A model generated the notes under the pieces. It saw only the letters and a list, made by a program, of their open reading frames with translations. It ran no database searches and was not told where the DNA came from. A stretch of 35,775 nucleotides of DNA, taken from Candidatus Desulfobacula maris. GTDB lineage: Bacteria; Desulfobacterota; Desulfobacteria; Desulfobacterales; Desulfobacteraceae. Positions 8,365 to 15,712 of this stretch are shown here, piece by piece. Position 1 is the first letter of the stretch. Each line of letters opens with the position of its first letter. The position numbers and the translations under genes are program-made. The stretch spans positions 1-35,775 of the forward strand of contig JACNHV010000242.1 of the NCBI GenBank assembly GCA_014383445.1, given 5' to 3'.

Positions 8365-8602
8365 AAACGAAGATGATGAAAGGAAATTTTGGGAGACCCA
8401 CGATTCAACTGAGTTCATTAATTGGAGTAATGCAAAAAAGATTACATTTTCAAAACTCAAACCTTCTGTGAAAAAGATATCACTTCGTCTTCCTGAAGCA
8501 ATGCTGGAAGAACTTAAACTTTTAGCAAACAAAAGAGATGTCCCATACCAGTCACTTTTAAAAATTTTCTTAGCAGAACGTATCGAAAAAGAATTAAGCT
8601 AA
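8336..8602 (+). CDS. BrnA/CopG-type antitoxin, toxin lost
   Basis: An 88-residue protein of the CopG-antitoxin/BrnA type. The N-terminal half carries FKNEDDERKFWETHDSTEF, the usual acidic toxin-neutralising part. The C-terminal half SLRLPEAMLEELKLLANKRD then PYQSLLKIFLAERI is a ribbon-helix-helix DNA-binding segment. The ATG is preceded by AAGGAAAGG. The reading frame is intact, but the toxin gene that should precede it survives only as a short remnant. The protein can therefore only act as an orphan DNA-binding antitoxin, possibly cross-neutralising other BrnT toxins or repressing its own promoter. Confidence 0.8.
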   Translation: MANKQIPKFKNEDDERKFWETHDSTEFINWSNAKKITFSKLKPSVKKISLRLPEAMLEELKLLANKRDVPYQSLLKIFLAERIEKELS

Positions 8603-8642
8603 GCAGGGTTTAAAAAGCTTTATTCTATAAACCTTCCTGTTC

Positions 8643-8662
8643 TTCATGCTCTTCATGGTGAA
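8643..8662 (-). repeat. CATGAAGGR repeat, reverse orientation
   Basis: TTCATGCTCTTCATGGTGAA lies just upstream of the WecA-like gene. A degenerate version occupies the same place before the deleted copy of that gene at about 12998-13025. Confidence 0.7.
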
Positions 8663-8677
8663 GACAAATCTTAAAAA

Positions 8678-10315
8678 ATGAATCTGTTTACTATCTTTAT
8701 TTTATCGCTGTTCCTGACGATTGCGCTGGTTCCCGTTTTAAAAAGCGTGGCCTTCAGGATACATCTGGTGGACGTGCCTGACCAGAGAAAGGTTCATGTG
8801 CTGCCCATGCCGAGAAGCGGGGGGATTGCCATGGCCCTGGGGGCCATTGTGCCTGTGCTTCTGTGGGTGCCCATGGATGGTGTTGTACGGGCCGTCCATA
8901 TCGGGTGCACCCTGATCGTGGTTTTCGGGGTGGTGGATGATGTTAGGAATTTAAGATATGTTCAGAAATTTTTAGTACAGATTGCAGGCGCGCTTGTGGT
9001 GATATTTTACGGGGGGATCCGGATTGAATATCTGGGCAATCTTGTTCCGGCCGGGTTTGTGCTGCCCTTTTTTGTTTCCGTGGTATTGACCCTGGTGTTT
9101 ATTGTGGGGGTGACCAATGCCATTAACCTTTCTGACGGTCTTGACGGTCTTGCCGGCGGGATTTCCATGCTCAGTTTTGTGACCATCGGGTTTTTTGCAT
9201 ACCAGTGTGAGAACATGACCATTGCCATGATGTCCATAGCCGTGGTGGGGGCGATTTTAGGGTTTTTGCGATACAATACCCATCCTGCCATGGTGTTTAT
9301 GGGGGATGCAGGCAGCCAGATGCTGGGATTCTTAAGTGTTGTTTTTACCCTGGTGTTGACCCAGTGCAACACGGCGTACAGCCAGGTGACGCCTCTTTTT
9401 TTAATCGGTTTTCCCATCCTGGACACGCTGGTGGTCATGGTGGAGAGAATATCAAAGGGCGGGTCCCCTTTTAAGCCGGACAAGAATCACTTCCACCACA
9501 AGCTGATGAAGCTTGGGCTGTTTCATTCTGAATCTGTTTTTGTGATTTATCTGCTCCAGGCCCTGTTTATCTGTTCTGCCTTTGTGTTCCGGTTTTATTC
9601 CAACGGGTCCAACCTGGTTGTTTTTGTTGTCCTGGCCGGCACCATTGTTGTGTTGTTTGAAGCTGCCCGGCAGGGGGATTTCAAGTTCAGGAATGGCCGT
9701 GAGAGTTTGCTGGGTTCCAGGAGTGTTCTGGCGACTTTCGCAGGGGATCGGCTGTCCATCCGGTTTTTGTTTGCCATGCTCAAATGGGGGCTTGCTTTTG
9801 GCTTTTTGTTCCAGTGTATGATTCCAGGGCAGATGCCCCAGTACATGTCCTATGGGGCTGTTTTGTTCTGTATCCTGATACTGGGTGCAAACGTGTTCAA
9901 GCCTCAGATCAGAAAGGATGTGCTGAGAGTTGCGCTCTACTGCACTATCCCCTTGGTGCTTTATTTTTCCACCATGGGCGCTTCTGCCTGGATGACGAAA
10001 CGGATGGTGCTGGCCAATAATGCCGCATTCCTGGGGTTGGTTCTTTTTGTGATTATGACACTGAACCTGACGCGGCGGCAGAAGGGGTTTAAAGTCAATC
10101 CCCTGGATTTTCTGGTGGTGATCGTGATCATTGTTTTCCCGAACCTGCCCAGCATGCACCTGGAAAATCCCCTGATCAAGCTTGTGGTGGCCAAGATCCT
10201 GATCCTGTTCTTCAGCTATGATGTGCTTTTGGGCGAACTTCGGGCCGAGGATACGTTCCTGGATAAGAGTCTTTTGGCAGCGTTGTTTGTGATCGTTTTG
10301 AAAGGGTTTGTTTGA
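8678..10315 (+). CDS. WecA/MraY-family polyprenyl-phosphate sugar-1-phosphate transferase
   Basis: A 545-residue multi-pass inner-membrane protein of the MraY/WecA family, which starts polysaccharide synthesis by moving a HexNAc-1-phosphate from a UDP-sugar to undecaprenyl phosphate. The family motifs occur in order: PRSGGIAM near residue 47, VVDDVRN near 90 (Mg-binding aspartates), NAINLSDGLDGLAGG near 150, FMGDAGSQMLG near 210, and the NHFHHKLMKLG histidine motif near 270. WecA itself is about 370 residues. Here about 190 extra hydrophobic residues follow, with further membrane segments and no recognised domain. There is no strong ribosome site. The gene is flanked by the CATGAAGG repeat on both sides, and an internally deleted relative lies at 13041-13149. 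Confidence 0.88.
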   Translation: MNLFTIFILSLFLTIALVPVLKSVAFRIHLVDVPDQRKVHVLPMPRSGGIAMALGAIVPVLLWVPMDGVVRAVHIGCTLIVVFGVVDDVRNLRYVQKFLVQIAGALVVIFYGGIRIEYLGNLVPAGFVLPFFVSVVLTLVFIVGVTNAINLSDGLDGLAGGISMLSFVTIGFFAYQCENMTIAMMSIAVVGAILGFLRYNTHPAMVFMGDAGSQMLGFLSVVFTLVLTQCNTAYSQVTPLFLIGFPILDTLVVMVERISKGGSPFKPDKNHFHHKLMKLGLFHSESVFVIYLLQALFICSAFVFRFYSNGSNLVVFVVLAGTIVVLFEAARQGDFKFRNGRESLLGSRSVLATFAGDRLSIRFLFAMLKWGLAFGFLFQCMIPGQMPQYMSYGAVLFCILILGANVFKPQIRKDVLRVALYCTIPLVLYFSTMGASAWMTKRMVLANNAAFLGLVLFVIMTLNLTRRQKGFKVNPLDFLVVIVIIVFPNLPSMHLENPLIKLVVAKILILFFSYDVLLGELRAEDTFLDKSLLAALFVIVLKGFV

Positions 10316-10329
10316 GGGCGGTTACGCTC

Positions 10330-10377
10330 ACCATGAAGGGCTTTTTTACCATGAAGGACATGAAGGGCATGAAGAAC
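10330..10377 (+). repeat. CATGAAGGR repeat array
   Basis: ACCATGAAGGGC, a T-run, then ACCATGAAGGACATGAAG and GGCATGAAGAAC follow the WecA-like stop codon. The same block preceded by GGGCGGTTACGCTC recurs at 13150-13222 after the deleted copy of that gene. Confidence 0.8.
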
Positions 10378-10397
10378 AGGTTTGCCGGGTTGTAAAG

Positions 10398-10575
10398 CCG
10401 GGGGTCAGACCCTGGTAACCTTTTGAGCTGTTCAGCCGGGGGTCAGACCCTGGTAATTTATTCCTGGTAAAGCCGGGGGTCAGACCCTGGTAACATTTTG
10501 TTTTTTTAGAGAATATTGCTAAAATAACCATCGAAAAAGCGCTTAGCCTGCACTTTTTGATACTAAAAACTGGGG
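10398..10575. repeat. Three tandem GCCGGGGGTCAGACCCTGG repeats plus conserved tail
   Basis: GCCGGGGGTCAGACCCTGGT starts at 10398, 10435 and 10473, a spacing of 37 and 38 bases with unlike sequence between. The core GGGTCAGACCC is nearly palindromic. The third unit continues into the AT-rich tail also seen at 8211-8268 and 27829-27906, ending CACTTTTTGATACTA. This block fills most of the 378-bp gap between 10316 and 10693; the remainder (10576-10693) shows no gene. Confidence 0.75.
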
Positions 10576-10693
10576 TTTAAGCTAAATATGCTGCCGGAAA
10601 AATCGCAATGGTTGCTTACAAAGAAATGAACAGATTATATAATCTGTCATTGGATATATAGTTAATCAACTTCAACATTAATGGGGTGATAAA

Positions 10694-10921
10694 ATGAGAT
10701 CAGAGCAAATAAAAGATGAAATTAATAGCTGGGGGTTATCTGAAAAACTTTTACTTGTGGAAGATATATGGGATTCTATTGCTGCTGATAATTCTGAAAT
10801 CCCCATGCCAATGTGGCAAAAACAAGAACTTGATAGAAGATATAATGAATATAAAGCCAAGAAGCTTGAACTTCATGACTGGCAAGGTGTACATGCTGGA
10901 TTACGGCAAAGATACAAATGA
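10694..10921 (+). CDS. TIGR02574-type addiction module antitoxin
   Basis: A 75-residue protein resembling the putative addiction-module (TIGR02574) antitoxins. It has LSEKLLLVEDIWDSIAAD, the usual hydrophobic N-terminal segment with a conserved tryptophan, followed by WQKQELDRRYNEYK and a short charged tail. Family members sit directly before a RelE/ParE-type toxin and neutralise it. Here the toxin start overlaps the antitoxin stop (ATGA at 10918) as usual, but the toxin is truncated after 19 codons. GGGGTGATAAA before the ATG is a plausible ribosome site. A second, divergent member of the same family with an intact toxin lies at 11115. Confidence 0.8.
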   Translation: MRSEQIKDEINSWGLSEKLLLVEDIWDSIAADNSEIPMPMWQKQELDRRYNEYKAKKLELHDWQGVHAGLRQRYK

Positions 10922-10977
10922 AATTAGGCTATACAGATAGGGCTAAAATTGATGTGGAACTGGCATTTGAATGGTGA
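10918..10977 (+). pseudogene. ParE/RelE toxin remnant (19 codons)
   Basis: The frame starting at the ATGA overlap reads MKLGYTDRAKIDVELAFEW and stops. This is the standard beginning of ParE toxins partnered with TIGR02574 antitoxins, in which the sequence would continue into a Y-rich helix and a GLG motif. The stop is followed within 15 bases by GGGGGTCAGGG, a member of the dispersed repeat family, so the toxin was probably cut at a repeat. No downstream continuation of the toxin is visible in 10978-11100. Confidence 0.7.
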
Positions 10978-11114
10978 ATGGGAAGCGTGGGGGTCAGGGT
11001 AAGTCTTCGGATAATTATGATTTAATTAAGTGTCATGCATTGCAATAATGAATTGCTATTGATAAAATGTTATTGATCAGGTTAAAAAATAATTATTCAA
11101 AAAGGGGTATTTTT

Positions 11115-11339
11115 ATGAGTATTGATAAGATTACCGATAAAGCATTACGACTAAGTCCGCACGACAGAGCAATCCTTGCCCAAACAATATGGGAAAGTCT
11201 TGAAGATCCATATATCGTCTCGTCTGACATCTCAGATGAGGATGCAATTACCTTGGCAAAACAACGAGATATGGAGATTGAAAGGGGAGATGTAGTGCCA
11301 TTATCTCACAGAGAATTAATGGCACGTCTACGAGAATGA
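11115..11339 (+). CDS. TIGR02574-type addiction module antitoxin
   Basis: A 74-residue antitoxin starting at the ATG at 11115, chosen because AAAAAGGGG lies 6-14 bases upstream; an in-frame ATG at 11067 would add an unlikely 16-residue leader. The sequence KALRLSPHDRAILAQTIWES is the family core, and the C-terminus LSHRELMARLRE is the charged toxin-binding tail. Its stop overlaps the next start in ATGA. It is expected to bind and block the ParE-like toxin encoded next and to repress the shared promoter. Confidence 0.82.
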   Translation: MSIDKITDKALRLSPHDRAILAQTIWESLEDPYIVSSDISDEDAITLAKQRDMEIERGDVVPLSHRELMARLRE

Positions 11340-11629
11340 AAGTTGAATACCACCCGGCAATCAAGCATGAATTGCAGGAAATTGTCAAATATTATAATAG
11401 ATGTTCACAGGGTTTGGGAACAGAATTTTTATCTGAATTTGAACTACAAATATTAAACATTTCATCGATGCCAACTCAGTGGATGATTGTTAAAGACGAT
11501 ATACGACGATCCTTAATGAAACGTTTTCCTTACGCCATATATTTCCGAGCGTTGAAAAATGACGTTCTTCGTGTAATGATAGTTAAGCACCAGCGCAGAC
11601 ATCCAAATTATGGTCAAAGCAGAAGATAG
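11336..11629 (+). CDS. parE: RelE/ParE-family toxin
   Basis: A 97-residue toxin of the RelE/ParE superfamily. It begins MKVEYHPAIKHELQEIVKYY and has GLGTEFLSEFE, the ParE-type GLG motif, then RRSLMKRFPYAIYFR and the terminal VMIVKHQRRHPNYG, the conserved basic core and C-terminal HxRRxPxY of this subgroup. ParE proteins poison gyrase and RelE proteins cleave mRNA; the sequence alone does not settle which. It is the intact counterpart of the truncated toxin at 10918. The four-base overlap with the antitoxin gene implies coupled translation. Confidence 0.85.
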   Translation: MKVEYHPAIKHELQEIVKYYNRCSQGLGTEFLSEFELQILNISSMPTQWMIVKDDIRRSLMKRFPYAIYFRALKNDVLRVMIVKHQRRHPNYGQSRR

Positions 11630-11664
11630 GATAAGCAGGGTCTGACACCGATAACCAATTTTTT

Positions 11665-11688
11665 ACCATGAAGGACATGAAGAGAAAA
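11665..11688 (+). repeat. CATGAAGGR repeat
   Basis: ACCATGAAGGACATGAAGAG precedes the XRE gene by a few bases and may supply its ribosome-binding purines. A degenerate GGTCTGACACCG repeat lies just before it at about 11639. Confidence 0.7.
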
Positions 11689-11690
11689 AT

Positions 11691-12116
11691 ATGCAACAAA
11701 TAGAAATAACGAGAGAAGCATTGCCGATAATTAAATCCGGTATAGTCTTAAAAGAAAAATTGTTGAGCATAAAAGAAGAGAACTATTTCATGCGGCTCAG
11801 AGGCTTTGAAAGGAAACATAAAATGAAAAGCACTGAATTTTTCAAAGCGTTCACTGAGGGAACAATAGGTGATGATTCTGAGAGTGTTGCCATTGAAGAA
11901 ACTGATTTTTGGAAAGAAATGCAATCCAACAGAATTGGCAATCTTCTTTCCGGTGCCAGACTCAGGGCAAACCTGTCACAAACACAACTCGCCGAGAAAC
12001 TGGGTATTCGCCAGAATATGATCAGTGACTATGAAAGAGGCAAGCGAAGGCTTTCACCATCAATGGCAAACCGCATTGCCAAAATTCTTTTCATCAAAGT
12101 TGAAAGAATCTCCTGA
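11691..12116 (+). CDS. XRE-family helix-turn-helix regulator
   Basis: A 141-residue protein. The C-terminal half, about residues 80-135, is a Cro/CI-type helix-turn-helix: ARLRANLSQTQLAEKLGIRQ then NMISDYERGKRRLSPSMANR. The N-terminal 60 residues are different: LKEKLLSIKEENYFMRLRGF followed by EFFKAFTEGTIGDDSES, which recalls small stand-alone toxin-antitoxin proteins with an EFxxxFxxGxxGDDxE motif. The gene may be a natural fusion or the product of a deletion joining two TA genes. No toxin partner is adjacent. It lies in the TA island, so antitoxin-like autoregulation is the best guess. Confidence 0.7.
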   Translation: MQQIEITREALPIIKSGIVLKEKLLSIKEENYFMRLRGFERKHKMKSTEFFKAFTEGTIGDDSESVAIEETDFWKEMQSNRIGNLLSGARLRANLSQTQLAEKLGIRQNMISDYERGKRRLSPSMANRIAKILFIKVERIS

Positions 12117-12145
12117 TGAAAACGGAATACTTTGAAATGTTTTTT

Positions 12146-12176
12146 ACCATGAAGGACACGAAGGGCATGAAGAACA
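12146..12176 (+). repeat. CATGAAGGR repeat
   Basis: ACCATGAAGGACACGAAGGG then CATGAAGAACAGG, between the XRE gene and the Phd gene. An AGAACCTGACCCCGATA repeat of the GGGGTCAG family follows at about 12185. Confidence 0.7.
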
Positions 12177-12270
12177 GGCTTTTAAGCAGAACCTGACCCC
12201 GATATAAAATAACATTGAAACAACTTGCTTGTTAATGTATAGTTAGACTATGCATTAATAGGAGGTGGGT

Positions 12271-12513
12271 ATGAAAGCTTCTGTGGTTGATTTAAGATAC
12301 AAAATGAATGATGTGCTCAAAGCGCTTGACAGGAATGAAACAGTAACAGTCCTTTATCGTGGCAAGGTAAAAGGTATTCTGATTCCATCGGGACAGCGGA
12401 AAAATCTTAAAATTTCTGAGCATCCATTTTTTGGTATGTTTTCTAAAGATACTGACAAATCCGTTCTAGACGAGGTAAGTGCCTTGAGGAATAATCGATA
12501 CGATGATATTTGA
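12271..12513 (+). CDS. Phd/YefM-type antitoxin
   Basis: An 80-residue protein starting at the ATG at 12271, directly after a strong GGAGGTGGG ribosome site; a GTG two codons earlier would lie inside that site. It begins MKASVVDLRYKMNDVLKALD, the Phd/YefM DNA-binding fold start, then VTVLYRGKVKGILIP, the usual beta strand. The remaining part, with HPFFGMF and a charged tail, is the toxin-binding segment. Its end overlaps the PIN toxin gene by 11 bases. It should neutralise that VapC-like toxin and repress the operon. Confidence 0.8.
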   Translation: MKASVVDLRYKMNDVLKALDRNETVTVLYRGKVKGILIPSGQRKNLKISEHPFFGMFSKDTDKSVLDEVSALRNNRYDDI

Positions 12514-12880
12514 CACGGATATTTTCATATGGGCACAGCGAGGCAATGAAAAAGCGGCAAAACTGATGGAAAAGACGGAGCAAAGATATCTGTCCATTCA
12601 GACTTACATGGAACTTTTGCAGGGTGCTGAAAACAAAACCCAGCATCAACATATAAAAGACTTTTTAACCTCGTTTGGGTTCAATATTCTTCCTTTGACG
12701 GAAAATATTGGCCATCGCGCTTCAATTTATGTTGAAGAATACACCTTGTCTTCCAGTGTTAGATCAGGTGATGCCATCATTGCTGCAACAGCTATTGAAA
12801 ATAATATGACACTTTCTTCGAGTAACACAAAGCATTTCAAGATGATAAAAGAACTGAAGTTGAAAGTATTTAAGCCTTGA
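12503..12880 (+). CDS. vapC: VapC-like PIN-domain toxin
   Basis: A 125-residue PIN-domain RNase. The first acidic residues are in MIFDTDIFIWAQRG, a conserved glutamate in YMELLQGAENK near residue 40, and the last acidic pair is in RSGDAIIAATAIENN near 90-100, followed by LSSSNTKHFKMI. These fit the metal-binding quartet of VapC toxins, which cleave RNA such as initiator tRNA or rRNA. It overlaps the Phd-type antitoxin gene and so forms a complete TA pair. No key residue is missing. Confidence 0.87.
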   Translation: MIFDTDIFIWAQRGNEKAAKLMEKTEQRYLSIQTYMELLQGAENKTQHQHIKDFLTSFGFNILPLTENIGHRASIYVEEYTLSSSVRSGDAIIAATAIENNMTLSSSNTKHFKMIKELKLKVFKP

Positions 12881-13040
12881 TATTTAAGGGTTTTCCCGGA
12901 GCACATACGCAGGGTGAATCCTTGGTTTTGACCGCATAATGTTAAGCAAGGTCTAAAAAATTTTATTCCACGATCGCGTCTGTGACGTGTAACTCTTCCC
13001 ATCCTTCATCCTTTCAGGGTGAAGGCAATTTTAAAAAAAA

Positions 13041-13149
13041 ATGAATGTGTAATGGTGTCCTTTTGGGTGAGTTTGGCCTGGAGGATACGTTTCTTGATAA
13101 GAGCCTTTTGGCGGCTTTTTTTGTGATTGCCATACAAGGGTTTGTTTGA
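13041..13149 (+). pseudogene. Internally deleted copy of the WecA-like gene
   Basis: The sequence keeps both ends of a relative of the gene at 8678-10315 and nothing between. Upstream, AAGCAAGGTCTAAAAA and GGTGAAGGCAATTTTAAAA match the flank before 8678 at 8601-8677. ATGAATGTGT at 13041 corresponds to the start codon region. From 13057 the frame reads EDTFLDKSLLAA and ends GFV-stop, matching the last 30 residues of the intact protein with several substitutions. The next bases GGGCGGTTACGCTCACCATG are identical to those after the intact gene. It is therefore an old duplicate with about 1.5 kb removed. It lies in the 366-bp gap 12881-13246, which otherwise holds only repeats. Confidence 0.8.
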
Positions 13150-13163
13150 GGGCGGTTACGCTC

Positions 13164-13222
13164 ACCATGAAGGGCTTTTTTTTTACCATGAAGGGCATGA
13201 AGAACATGAAGTACATGAAGAA
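13164..13222 (+). repeat. CATGAAGGR repeat array
   Basis: ACCATGAAGGGC, a T-run, then ACCATGAAGGGCATGAAG, AACATGAAG and TACATGAAG in strict 9-base steps, ending 25 bases before the TPR lipoprotein start. Confidence 0.85.
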
Positions 13223-13246
13223 TAGCTTTTTTTAAGGGAGTATTCA

Positions 13247-15448
13247 ATGAAAGATAAATTCAGAACACCTGGTTTGTTGCTGGCCGTGGCCGTTTTATTC
13301 CTGATTTGTGCCTGCGGGACCCCGGAAGAAAAGAAAATGGCGTTTTTTGAAAAGGGCAGTTCTTTTTTTGAGTCAGGTGAGTATGTCAAGGCCAATCTTG
13401 AGTTTAAAAACGCTGTCCAGATCGATCCCAAATTTGCCCAGGGGTATTATATGCTGGGCAGGACAGCCCTGGCCATGAGAAACGGGAAAGAAGCCTTTGG
13501 AAGGATCAGCCAGGCCGTCAAGCTGGACCCGGATTTGATCGAGGCAAGGCTTGACCTGGGGCAGATTTTTTTTTCGGGCCGGGCACTGGATCGTGCCGGG
13601 GAACAGGCTGACGAGGTTCTGAAAATCGATCCGGAAAATGTGGCGGCAAAGCTGTTAAAGGCCAGTGTGTACCTGTATGGGCAAAAGTTTGGGGCAGCAG
13701 GCGAATTGCTGGATCAAATGGCCGGGGCCGGGATCAGCAATGTGAGATTCTACCTGATCCGAGCGTCCTATTACAAGGCCGTGGATAACAACAGGATGGT
13801 CAAAGAGGTGCTGGAAGCGGGCATGAAAGAACACCCGGGTTCCCTTGAAATGACCCTGGCCCTGGCCCGGTATCATGGACTTGAAGGGGATTTGGCCGGG
13901 GTTGAGTCCTATTTAAAAAAAGCATTGGAGATTTCGCCGGAAACCATTGGGCTGAAGCTGAATCTTGCCGGGCTGTATCTTGAAACCCAGCGGCTTTCCG
14001 AGGCCCGGATTATACTGAACCGGCTGATCGAGGCAGATCCTGAAAATGAGAAAAACCGGATGGCCGTGGCGACCCTGCTGATGAAGAGTGGGGATCTGGA
14101 TCAGAGTCTTGAGATCGTGACAAAAGGGATTGAAAAGAACCAACAGAATTATGGGTATGCAGCCCTGTTGAGTGAAATATATTTAAAGCAGCGGCAGGTT
14201 AAAAAAGCCGAAGATGTGTGGTGGGATTTTTTATCCCTGAAAGACAAGCTGTCATTGCCGGATATGGTCAAGGCCAGGGTGAATCTGGCCAAACTGTTTT
14301 TGCTCCAGAAGCGGCCGGATGAGGCAGAAAAAATGGTAGATCTGGTGCTGGAAGATGATCCCAAAAATATTGATGCCCACTATCTTAAGGGCAGGATGTA
14401 CCTTGTCAGCGGAGACGGGGGCAAGGCTGTTTCCAAATTCAGGACGGTGACCCAGGAGCATCCCGAACATCTGGAAGGGTATATTGGCCTTGCCAATGCC
14501 CATGTGTTGAACAAGGACTATGACCTGGCCCTGGACATTCTTAAAAAAGCCCTGGAAAAAGCACCCAGTTCCGACAAGATTTTAAAGGGAATGGTTCAGG
14601 TGAATGTCCTGAAAAAGGATATGGCGGCTGCTGAAGATAATCTCAAGCAGATTATCAGCCTTGATCCATATAATATCGGGTCTATTGCAGGACTGGGGGA
14701 TTTTTATCTTTCCATGAACCGGTATGAAGATGCCATGAACCAGTATCAATTGATTAAGAAGACCAAAAAAGGTGCGCCGCTCGGGTATTTAAAGACGGCC
14801 CAGGCATTGAGCAGACAGAACAAGGTGGAGGATGCCATTGAAGAACTTAAAACAGGGAATGAAAATGCGGCTGAATCTGCCGTGTTTATCACCTCTTTAG
14901 GTCAGCTGTATTTAAGACAGGGAAAAACCGGTGAAGCCATTGAAAAGTTTAAGGAGGCCCTGGCCCTGGATTCGGGAAACATAATGGCCTGGCTGACCCT
15001 GGCCAACATATACGAGATGACCCGGGAAAATGAAAAAGCCATTGATGTGTATCAACGGTTTCTCAAGGTTCATCCGGATTCGTGGTCTGCTGCCAATAAC
15101 CTTGCGTTTCTACTGTCAGAGCAGGAGGCGGCCGGCACCTCCCTTGAGACTGCACTGGCGCTGGCCCTGAAGGCTGACCGCCTGAATCCCGGCTCGGCCC
15201 TGGTCAAGGATACCCTGGGCTGGGTGTATTATAAAAAAGGGGATCTTGAAAAGGCTGAGGATGAGATCTTAAAAGCGGTTGAAAAAATGCCGGATAATGA
15301 TGTGATCGCTTATCATCTGGGCGTGATTTTACATGAAAAGGGAAATGGGGTTGAGGCCGGGGTGAATTTGAAAAAAGCGCTTGCGAGTAATAATGATTTT
15401 CTGGGACGGCAGCATGCCGTTACGCTGTATGAGAAATATTATAAGTGA
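13247..15448 (+). CDS. prsT: TPR-repeat lipoprotein of the exosortase EPS system (PrsT-like)
   Basis: A 733-residue lipoprotein. The N-terminus LLLAVAVLFLICAC has a lipobox with the acylated cysteine most likely at residue 23. The rest is a solenoid of tetratricopeptide repeats, visible as recurring segments such as YMLGRTALAMRNGKEAF, ALDSGNIMAWLTLANIYE and DTLGWVYYKKGDLEKAE. It matches the PEP-CTERM-system TPR lipoprotein PrsT (TIGR02917), which is usually about 900 residues, so this copy is somewhat short. It should sit in the periplasm attached to a membrane and scaffold polysaccharide assembly. AAGGGAG precedes the ATG. It is separated from the glycosyltransferase operon by the TA island. 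Confidence 0.85.
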   Translation: MKDKFRTPGLLLAVAVLFLICACGTPEEKKMAFFEKGSSFFESGEYVKANLEFKNAVQIDPKFAQGYYMLGRTALAMRNGKEAFGRISQAVKLDPDLIEARLDLGQIFFSGRALDRAGEQADEVLKIDPENVAAKLLKASVYLYGQKFGAAGELLDQMAGAGISNVRFYLIRASYYKAVDNNRMVKEVLEAGMKEHPGSLEMTLALARYHGLEGDLAGVESYLKKALEISPETIGLKLNLAGLYLETQRLSEARIILNRLIEADPENEKNRMAVATLLMKSGDLDQSLEIVTKGIEKNQQNYGYAALLSEIYLKQRQVKKAEDVWWDFLSLKDKLSLPDMVKARVNLAKLFLLQKRPDEAEKMVDLVLEDDPKNIDAHYLKGRMYLVSGDGGKAVSKFRTVTQEHPEHLEGYIGLANAHVLNKDYDLALDILKKALEKAPSSDKILKGMVQVNVLKKDMAAAEDNLKQIISLDPYNIGSIAGLGDFYLSMNRYEDAMNQYQLIKKTKKGAPLGYLKTAQALSRQNKVEDAIEELKTGNENAAESAVFITSLGQLYLRQGKTGEAIEKFKEALALDSGNIMAWLTLANIYEMTRENEKAIDVYQRFLKVHPDSWSAANNLAFLLSEQEAAGTSLETALALALKADRLNPGSALVKDTLGWVYYKKGDLEKAEDEILKAVEKMPDNDVIAYHLGVILHEKGNGVEAGVNLKKALASNNDFLGRQHAVTLYEKYYK

Positions 15449-15456
15449 TTTTTTTT

Positions 15457-15510
15457 ACCATGAAGGGCATGTTTTTTTTACCATGAAGGACATGAAGGGC
15501 ATGAAGAAAA
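15457..15510 (+). repeat. CATGAAGGR repeat array
   Basis: ACCATGAAGGGCATG, a T-run, then ACCATGAAGGACATGAAGGG and CATGAAGAAA, directly after the PrsT-like gene. It opens the 452-bp gap 15449-15900, which also holds the palindrome and promoter listed next. Confidence 0.8.
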
Positions 15511-15631
15511 AGAAGGGATAAGCCTTCATGTTGATTTATAGCGGGGTTGTTTTAGAGATTTTTTACGATAAGCATTTTTTTCTATAATTATGGGTAATTT
15601 AGGTAATAAATATGGGTAAAAAAAGTAATAT

Positions 15632-15645
15632 AAGTAGTACTACTT
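15632..15645. promoter_or_regulatory. Palindrome AAGTAGTACTACTT, likely activator site
   Basis: A perfect 14-bp palindrome lies 68 bases upstream of a -24/-12 promoter. The same AAGTA-N4-TACTT arrangement occurs at 22499-22512 before the second such promoter. Enhancer-binding proteins that work with sigma-54 bind upstream palindromes, so this is a candidate site for the regulator of the tagged-protein genes. The regulator itself is not in the window. Confidence 0.6.
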
Positions 15646-15712
15646 ATTTTTATAACTAATTGAATTTATTATTAAATATACAACAAAATTCCATTGCAAA
15701 AATTTGTGTTTA

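Noticed and set aside
9452-10159. Long minus-strand ORF of 235 codons opposite the WecA-like gene
   Set aside because: It mirrors the codon pattern of the real gene, has no ribosome site and no recognisable domain.
10398-10495. Three regularly spaced repeats resembling a short CRISPR array
   Set aside because: The repeat GCCGGGGGTCAGACCCTGG occurs as single copies all over the window, the gaps are only about 15 bases, and no cas gene is present.
11067-11114. Longer start for the second TIGR02574-type antitoxin
   Set aside because: The upstream ATG has no ribosome site, while the ATG at 11115 follows AAAAAGGGG and gives the usual family start.
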